NCBI RefSeq assembly: GCF_900099815.1
Contig: NZ_FNCW01000003.1
Span: 117,446-181,445, forward strand
Source: Psychroflexus sediminis
GTDB lineage: Bacteria > Bacteroidota > Bacteroidia > Flavobacteriales > Flavobacteriaceae
Direction: 5' to 3'
DNA length: 64,000 nucleotides
Shown here in pieces: positions 60,612 to 64,000 of the stretch. The position numbers and the translations under genes are program-made. Position 1 is the stretch's first letter; each line of letters begins with the position of its first letter. The notes under the pieces were generated by a model, which saw only the letters and a list, made by a program, of their open reading frames with translations, ran no database searches and was not told the origin of the DNA.

Positions 60612-61260
60612 AAACGACATACAGCATAAATTCAACCAGCGCGAAATCCAGCCAACGGAGGAAGCCTGGGGGAAAATCACGGGAGAATTAGCCAGTTCCC
60701 GCACACGTAAAACGAAAGGCCTGTGGCTTTGGAGCGGCATTGCCGCCGGGTTTATCGGGCTCCTCGTTTTACTTTCTCCAGCTTATTTTTCTGTTTCTAC
60801 AGATGAGGGACCTGTGGTCAATTCAGAAGAAAAGCAAACTCAGGAAATGAAAGCTGAAAGACCAGTTATCGTATCTGTCATTCAACTTCAACCTAAAGCG
60901 ATAAAAGCTTCATTCGTTCAGTTTCCCAAATCAAAACTAAGAATCGAAGCACCTAAATCTATTAGCAGCAGTACCCTAAAACCTAAGCATCTAAAAGCTA
61001 AAACCTTACTGGCTGAGGTAGAGCAGGAGCTGGAAGAAGAGCGATTCCGTCAGCAGAATTTAAGCGAAATGGATGCCTTATTAGCACAGGCCAGAGCCGA
61101 TTTATCCACGAAGAGGGATAAACAGATTTTCGATCAGCTCTCGGCAGAAAGCCTTTTGGCCGAGGTGGATACCGATACTAACGGCTCATTCAAGGATAAA
61201 ATCTGGAAGTTAATCGAAGTGAATTTCAATGAATTAAAGTCTAGCCTGGGGGCTAGGTAG
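60598..61260 (+). CDS. Putative anti-sigma factor, single membrane helix
   Basis: A 220-residue protein. Short cytoplasmic N-terminus (DKFKNDIQHKFNQREIQPTEEAWGKITGEL), one membrane helix (LWLWSGIAAGFIGLLVLLSPAYF, about 42-64) and a periplasmic Lys/Glu-rich domain with a coiled-coil-like stretch (LLAEVEQELEEERFRQQNLSEM). Position right after an ECF sigma gene (14-bp overlap) and the topology fit an anti-sigma factor of the Bacteroidota type, but no zinc-finger or FecR motif is seen, so the role is inferred from context. Confidence 0.65.
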   Translation: MDKFKNDIQHKFNQREIQPTEEAWGKITGELASSRTRKTKGLWLWSGIAAGFIGLLVLLSPAYFSVSTDEGPVVNSEEKQTQEMKAERPVIVSVIQLQPKAIKASFVQFPKSKLRIEAPKSISSSTLKPKHLKAKTLLAEVEQELEEERFRQQNLSEMDALLAQARADLSTKRDKQIFDQLSAESLLAEVDTDTNGSFKDKIWKLIEVNFNELKSSLGAR

Positions 61261-61349
61261 TTATAATTTAATACAGATATGTTGGCGCCCAATTTATAGA
61301 CATACCTGTTGTATTAATCCAATGTTCAACCTTAAAAAAACAAAACATC

Positions 61350-62471
61350 ATGCCAATAAAAATCACCCTCTTTTTAGCCCTTTTAGTCAGTTTATGCAGT
61401 GCTCAACTGACTGCCCAAAACCGAGATTTCTCGGCGTTTGCCGAAGATGAAAAACAGGAATTACAGGCACTCCTCAGCAGGATTGAAACCGAGGAGAAAA
61501 GCCTGCTGAAAGCTAAAGTTAAGGATATCAATACCCAACTGGAGAACGGCGAACTCACTGCTGAAGAGGCTCAGGACCTTAAGCTTGAAGCTGCTGAAAA
61601 CACGGCCATTACTATTTCGAAAGCACAGGACCTGGTGTATGACTGGGCCGCTTTCCAAAAGAGAAAATATGGCGAAGTCAGTTTTGAACAGTTTGAAGAT
61701 TATGTGTCTTACCTGTCCATAATTGACGAGCTGGGGTTAAAACCGACGAGCTTTACATTCGATATTTTTACAATATCCTCAAAAAAGGAATCTGAAAGGA
61801 CAACAGACTATAAAGAAAGAGATTTGCCTTATTCCCCAAGAACAGACTCTGACTTAACTATTGGTATTTCTTTCAATAATGCCGTGCTGGAGGGAGGAAG
61901 TTTAGACGATACCCCCTTTAAGTTTGGCGGGAGTCGCAGTTTTGAAATTGGTTATGAATGGAGCACTCGGGTGTTTAAGGAAACCAATTTCCTGCGCATC
62001 AACTACGGAGTTGCTCTTCAGTTTAATGGCTTAAAGCCTAAAGACAACCAAATTTTTGTCCAAAATGGTGAGCAAACCGAACTGGAAACCTATGCCTTTG
62101 ATCTGGAGAAATCTAAGTTCAGAATGGACAATTTGATCATCCCAATTCATTTTCAGTTTGGAAGTTCTAAAACCAGGCTTCTGGATAACGGCAATAAACG
62201 CTTTAGCGATCATGATTTCAAAATCGGAATTGGAGGTTTTGCAGGAATTAATATACTCAACACCCAAAAACTCAAATTTGACGATGGCAGAAGAGATGAA
62301 AAACTTAAACAGCGCGATGATTTCAATACCAATAACCTGTTATACGGGTTAAGCACCTATATCGGCTGGGAAGATTTTGCCGTGTTTGCTCAATATAACC
62401 TCAATCCTATTTTTACCGACAATATCCGGGATTTGAATAACTTTCAACTGGGGGTGAGGTGGAACTTGTAA
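61350..62471 (+). CDS. Secreted outer-membrane beta-barrel-type protein
   Basis: A 373-residue protein with a signal peptide (MPIKITLFLALLVSLCSAQLTAQ). Residues ~25-120 are helical and acidic (DEKQELQALLSRIETEEKSLLKAKVK; TAEEAQDLKLEAAENTA). The C-terminal ~230 residues are beta-rich with barrel-like strands (SRSFEIGYEWSTRVFKETNFLRINYGVALQF; FKIGIGGFAGINILN; FAVFAQYNLNPIF) ending LNNFQLGVRWNL. The helical prefix plus barrel layout is common for targets of sigma/anti-sigma operons in Flavobacteriia. Function unknown. It lies 89 bp after the putative anti-sigma gene, probably in the same operon. Confidence 0.75.
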   Translation: MPIKITLFLALLVSLCSAQLTAQNRDFSAFAEDEKQELQALLSRIETEEKSLLKAKVKDINTQLENGELTAEEAQDLKLEAAENTAITISKAQDLVYDWAAFQKRKYGEVSFEQFEDYVSYLSIIDELGLKPTSFTFDIFTISSKKESERTTDYKERDLPYSPRTDSDLTIGISFNNAVLEGGSLDDTPFKFGGSRSFEIGYEWSTRVFKETNFLRINYGVALQFNGLKPKDNQIFVQNGEQTELETYAFDLEKSKFRMDNLIIPIHFQFGSSKTRLLDNGNKRFSDHDFKIGIGGFAGINILNTQKLKFDDGRRDEKLKQRDDFNTNNLLYGLSTYIGWEDFAVFAQYNLNPIFTDNIRDLNNFQLGVRWNL

Positions 62472-62479
62472 GGGTACTG

Positions 62480-62584
62480 CAGAGGCAGATGTCATTTCGA
62501 CGACAGGAGCTTGCCTGCCTGCGTTTCCTTGGCAAAGGCAGGGAATCTTTTGTCTCTCGATAATCAAAGAGTCTTCAGTCAATG
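62480..62584. repeat. GTCATTTCGACGACAGG-type repeat
   Basis: Starts with TGTCATTTCGACGACAGGAG, has a CCTTGGCAAAGGCAGGG centre and GAATCTTTT, and leads into the terminator stem that ends in TGTCATTC. A second copy lies at 63826-64000. Confidence 0.65.
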
Positions 62585-62631
62585 AAAAAGCTCCTTAGAA
62601 TGACATTGCTTGTCATTCTAAGGAGCTTTTT
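62585..62631 (+). terminator. Long perfect hairpin terminator
   Basis: A 21-bp perfect stem (62585-62605 with 62611-62631), 5-nt loop TTGCT, flanked by A's and T's, so potentially bidirectional. The inner half (GAATGACA/TGTCATTC) matches the end sequence of the neighbouring dispersed repeat. Confidence 0.9.
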
Positions 62632-62923
62632 TTACATTTTACCGACCTGCGTGTTTCTTAAGATTTGTATGCTTTCCGCTCAATTCCTAAGCCTTTTGTT
62701 GAAGCGTATAGTTCCGAAAGCAGAGCCTTACCGAAACTTTTTTAAATGTCATATTTGAATTTTTATTCAGTAAAACCCATGGAAGAAGTGGGTCTTACTC
62801 CTCAATGCTGTGCTTTTCAGGCGATGTTTAAAAATCTTAAAAGTTGAACAATCTATTTTAAATTTAACGTATTGAATGATTTTTTTTTTTAATTTAGGGT
62901 CACTAACATATAAAACAACACTT

Positions 62924-63760
62924 ATGAACGAATTAGGAAATGCGAATTTTGAGAATTACATTGGTTTATACCAGGGGTTCAGTGAGATGGCTTACCAGAT
63001 GGTTGCTCATGTTTTGACGTTGGGCTATGCCGTGATGCTGGCCGGCTTATTATACTTTATACTGACCATCAAATCGGTAGCACCAAAGTATAGAATATCC
63101 TCTGTTTTATCGGTTGTGGTTATGGTTTCAGCATTTTTACTGCTGTACGCGCAATCCAACAACTGGACCAGCAGCTTTGTTTTTGACGCCGAAAGGGGCC
63201 TTTACTTTTTAGGTGCGGGTGAAGATTTATTCAATAACGGATACCGTTATCTCAACTGGCTGATCGATGTGCCGATGTTACTTTTCCAAATTTTATTTGT
63301 GGTCAGTTTGACCAAATCGAAATTTAGCAGTATCAGAAATCAGTTTTGGTTTTCAGGGGCTTTAATGATTATTACCGGTTATATCGGTCAATATTATGAA
63401 GTGACGAATCTTCCTGCTTTCTTTATCTGGGGTGCTATTTCTACCGCATTTTTCATCCACATTTTATTTGTTATGTATAGGGTGATCAAAGAAGGTAAAG
63501 AAGGAATTCCTGATAAAGGCAAAAAGATTTTACAGAGCATTTGGGTATTGTTCCTCTTCTCGTGGTTCTTATATCCAGGCGCTTATCTCATGCCACATCT
63601 ATTGGGTATTGAAGGTGGATTCTTTAATGAAGCCGGGGTTGTAGGACGACAAATGACCTTTACCGTTGCAGATATAGCTTCTAAAGTTATTTACGGTGTG
63701 CTTCTAACCAATTTAGCTATGGTTTTAAGTAAAGCTGAAGGGTATAAGCAAGAGGCTTAA
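62924..63760 (+). CDS. Sodium-pumping microbial rhodopsin (NDQ type, KR2-like)
   Basis: A light-driven outward Na+ pump of 278 residues with seven membrane helices and retinal as chromophore. The start is ATG 62924 (MNELGNANFENYIGLYQGFSEM), matching the N-terminus of Krokinobacter KR2; an upstream in-frame start would add unrelated residues. Helix C reads GYRYLNWLIDVPMLLFQIL, giving Arg 108 and the diagnostic Asn 111, Asp 115, Gln 122. Helix G has Asp 250 and the Schiff-base Lys 254 (VADIASKVIYGVLL). Numbering is one less than in KR2. No blh or carotenoid genes lie in the window, so retinal must be made elsewhere. Own terminator. Confidence 0.97.
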   Translation: MNELGNANFENYIGLYQGFSEMAYQMVAHVLTLGYAVMLAGLLYFILTIKSVAPKYRISSVLSVVVMVSAFLLLYAQSNNWTSSFVFDAERGLYFLGAGEDLFNNGYRYLNWLIDVPMLLFQILFVVSLTKSKFSSIRNQFWFSGALMIITGYIGQYYEVTNLPAFFIWGAISTAFFIHILFVMYRVIKEGKEGIPDKGKKILQSIWVLFLFSWFLYPGAYLMPHLLGIEGGFFNEAGVVGRQMTFTVADIASKVIYGVLLTNLAMVLSKAEGYKQEA

Positions 63761-63783
63761 CCCCTCTTAAACCTATAAGATTG

Positions 63784-63814
63784 AAAAGGTTCCGGCATTC
63801 AGCCGGAACCTTTT
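63784..63814 (+). terminator. Terminator after the rhodopsin gene
   Basis: A perfect 13-bp stem AAAAGGTTCCGGC with its complement, 5-nt loop, followed by a T-run. Confidence 0.92.
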
Positions 63815-63825
63815 TTTGCTTTAGG

Positions 63826-64000
63826 CTTGCCTTGTCTTTCCGACGACAGGAACCTGCCTGCGTTTCCTTGGCAAAGGCAGGCCTGCCTGCCGACAAAGGA
63901 GGGGAATCTTTTATATCGAATCCTTAATGCTTTTCGATAGTAGAGATTCATCAGTCGACTGTAGTCTCCTTCTGAATGACAGTGATGCATGTCATTCCGA
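63826..64000. repeat. GTCATTCCGA-type repeat at the right edge
   Basis: Begins TTTCCGACGACAGGAACCTG, contains CCTTGGCAAAGGCAGG and GGCCTGCCTGCC, GGGAATCTTTT, AGAGATTCATCAGT and ends GAATGACA...TGTCATTCCGA. It resembles the block at 62480-62631 and continues beyond the window. Confidence 0.6.

Overview
The window is a 64 kb piece of a chromosome from the phylum Bacteroidota, almost certainly a marine member of the Flavobacteriaceae. The evidence is: promoters of the Bacteroidota -7 type (TAnnTTTG) at typA, katG, rnpB, the TonB receptor and others; no obvious Shine-Dalgarno sites; many secreted and outer-membrane proteins of flavobacterial type (DUF2490, porin-family barrels, a CarboxypepD_reg-like protein, a TonB-dependent receptor); and a sodium-pumping NDQ rhodopsin very like that of Krokinobacter/Dokdonia.

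Layout. 1-6.5 kb: end of mltG, an ABC-F ATPase, a thioredoxin-fold lipoprotein, typA and a DUF2490 protein. 6.5-12.3 kb (minus strand): FMN reductase, a LytTR response regulator with its LytS-type kinase, two outer-membrane barrels and small unknown proteins. 12.5-16.4 kb: a CNNM/CorC-type membrane protein, a secreted CarboxypepD_reg-like protein and a PPK2 polyphosphate kinase. 16.6-19.1 kb: a putative sulfur operon (DoxX, DsrE-like, DoxD-DoxA). 19.5-26.5 kb: an XRE regulator/membrane-protein pair with a clear double operator, a peroxiredoxin-like lipoprotein, an EamA transporter, an M20 peptidase and an esterase. 27.4-30.6 kb: a noticeably GC-richer block (dihydroorotase homologue, Sua5, DUF6671).

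30.7-41.5 kb is a strongly AT-rich accessory island that looks like a DNA-modification/defence system of unusual composition. The plus-strand operon has DUF4007, a giant P-loop ATPase, a DndC-like PAPS-reductase-family enzyme, a GIY-YIG-like putative nuclease and a DndB-like DGQHR protein. It converges on a minus-strand operon with a truncated PLD-like ORF, an HNH endonuclease and a GHKL (Hsp90/MutL-like) ATPase. DndA, DndD, DndE, PglZ, PglX and BrxL are absent from the window. This is the best candidate for an undescribed system. Just beyond it lie a decayed small gene (41633-41798) and a 38-residue membrane protein.

42-51 kb: genes (SAM methyltransferase, M28 peptidase, secreted KatG, ABA4-like protein) separated by long gene-free spacers made of modular repeats: TTCGATAC/CGAAATG palindromic blocks, a KRFALRGG element of about 250 bp present three times in the window, GTCTTC-like microsatellites, and short-word repeats. 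51.4-58.9 kb: alanine dehydrogenase, a possible lipid/phosphodiester scavenging cluster (EEP phosphodiesterase, TonB receptor, alpha/beta hydrolase, GDPD) and a MazEF-type toxin-antitoxin pair. 59.5-59.9 kb: RNase P RNA (rnpB), three of whose helices are built from TCCCGAT palindromes. 60-62.5 kb: an ECF sigma factor with an in-frame amber codon near its start, a putative anti-sigma and an outer-membrane-type protein. 62.9-63.8 kb: the sodium-pump rhodopsin.
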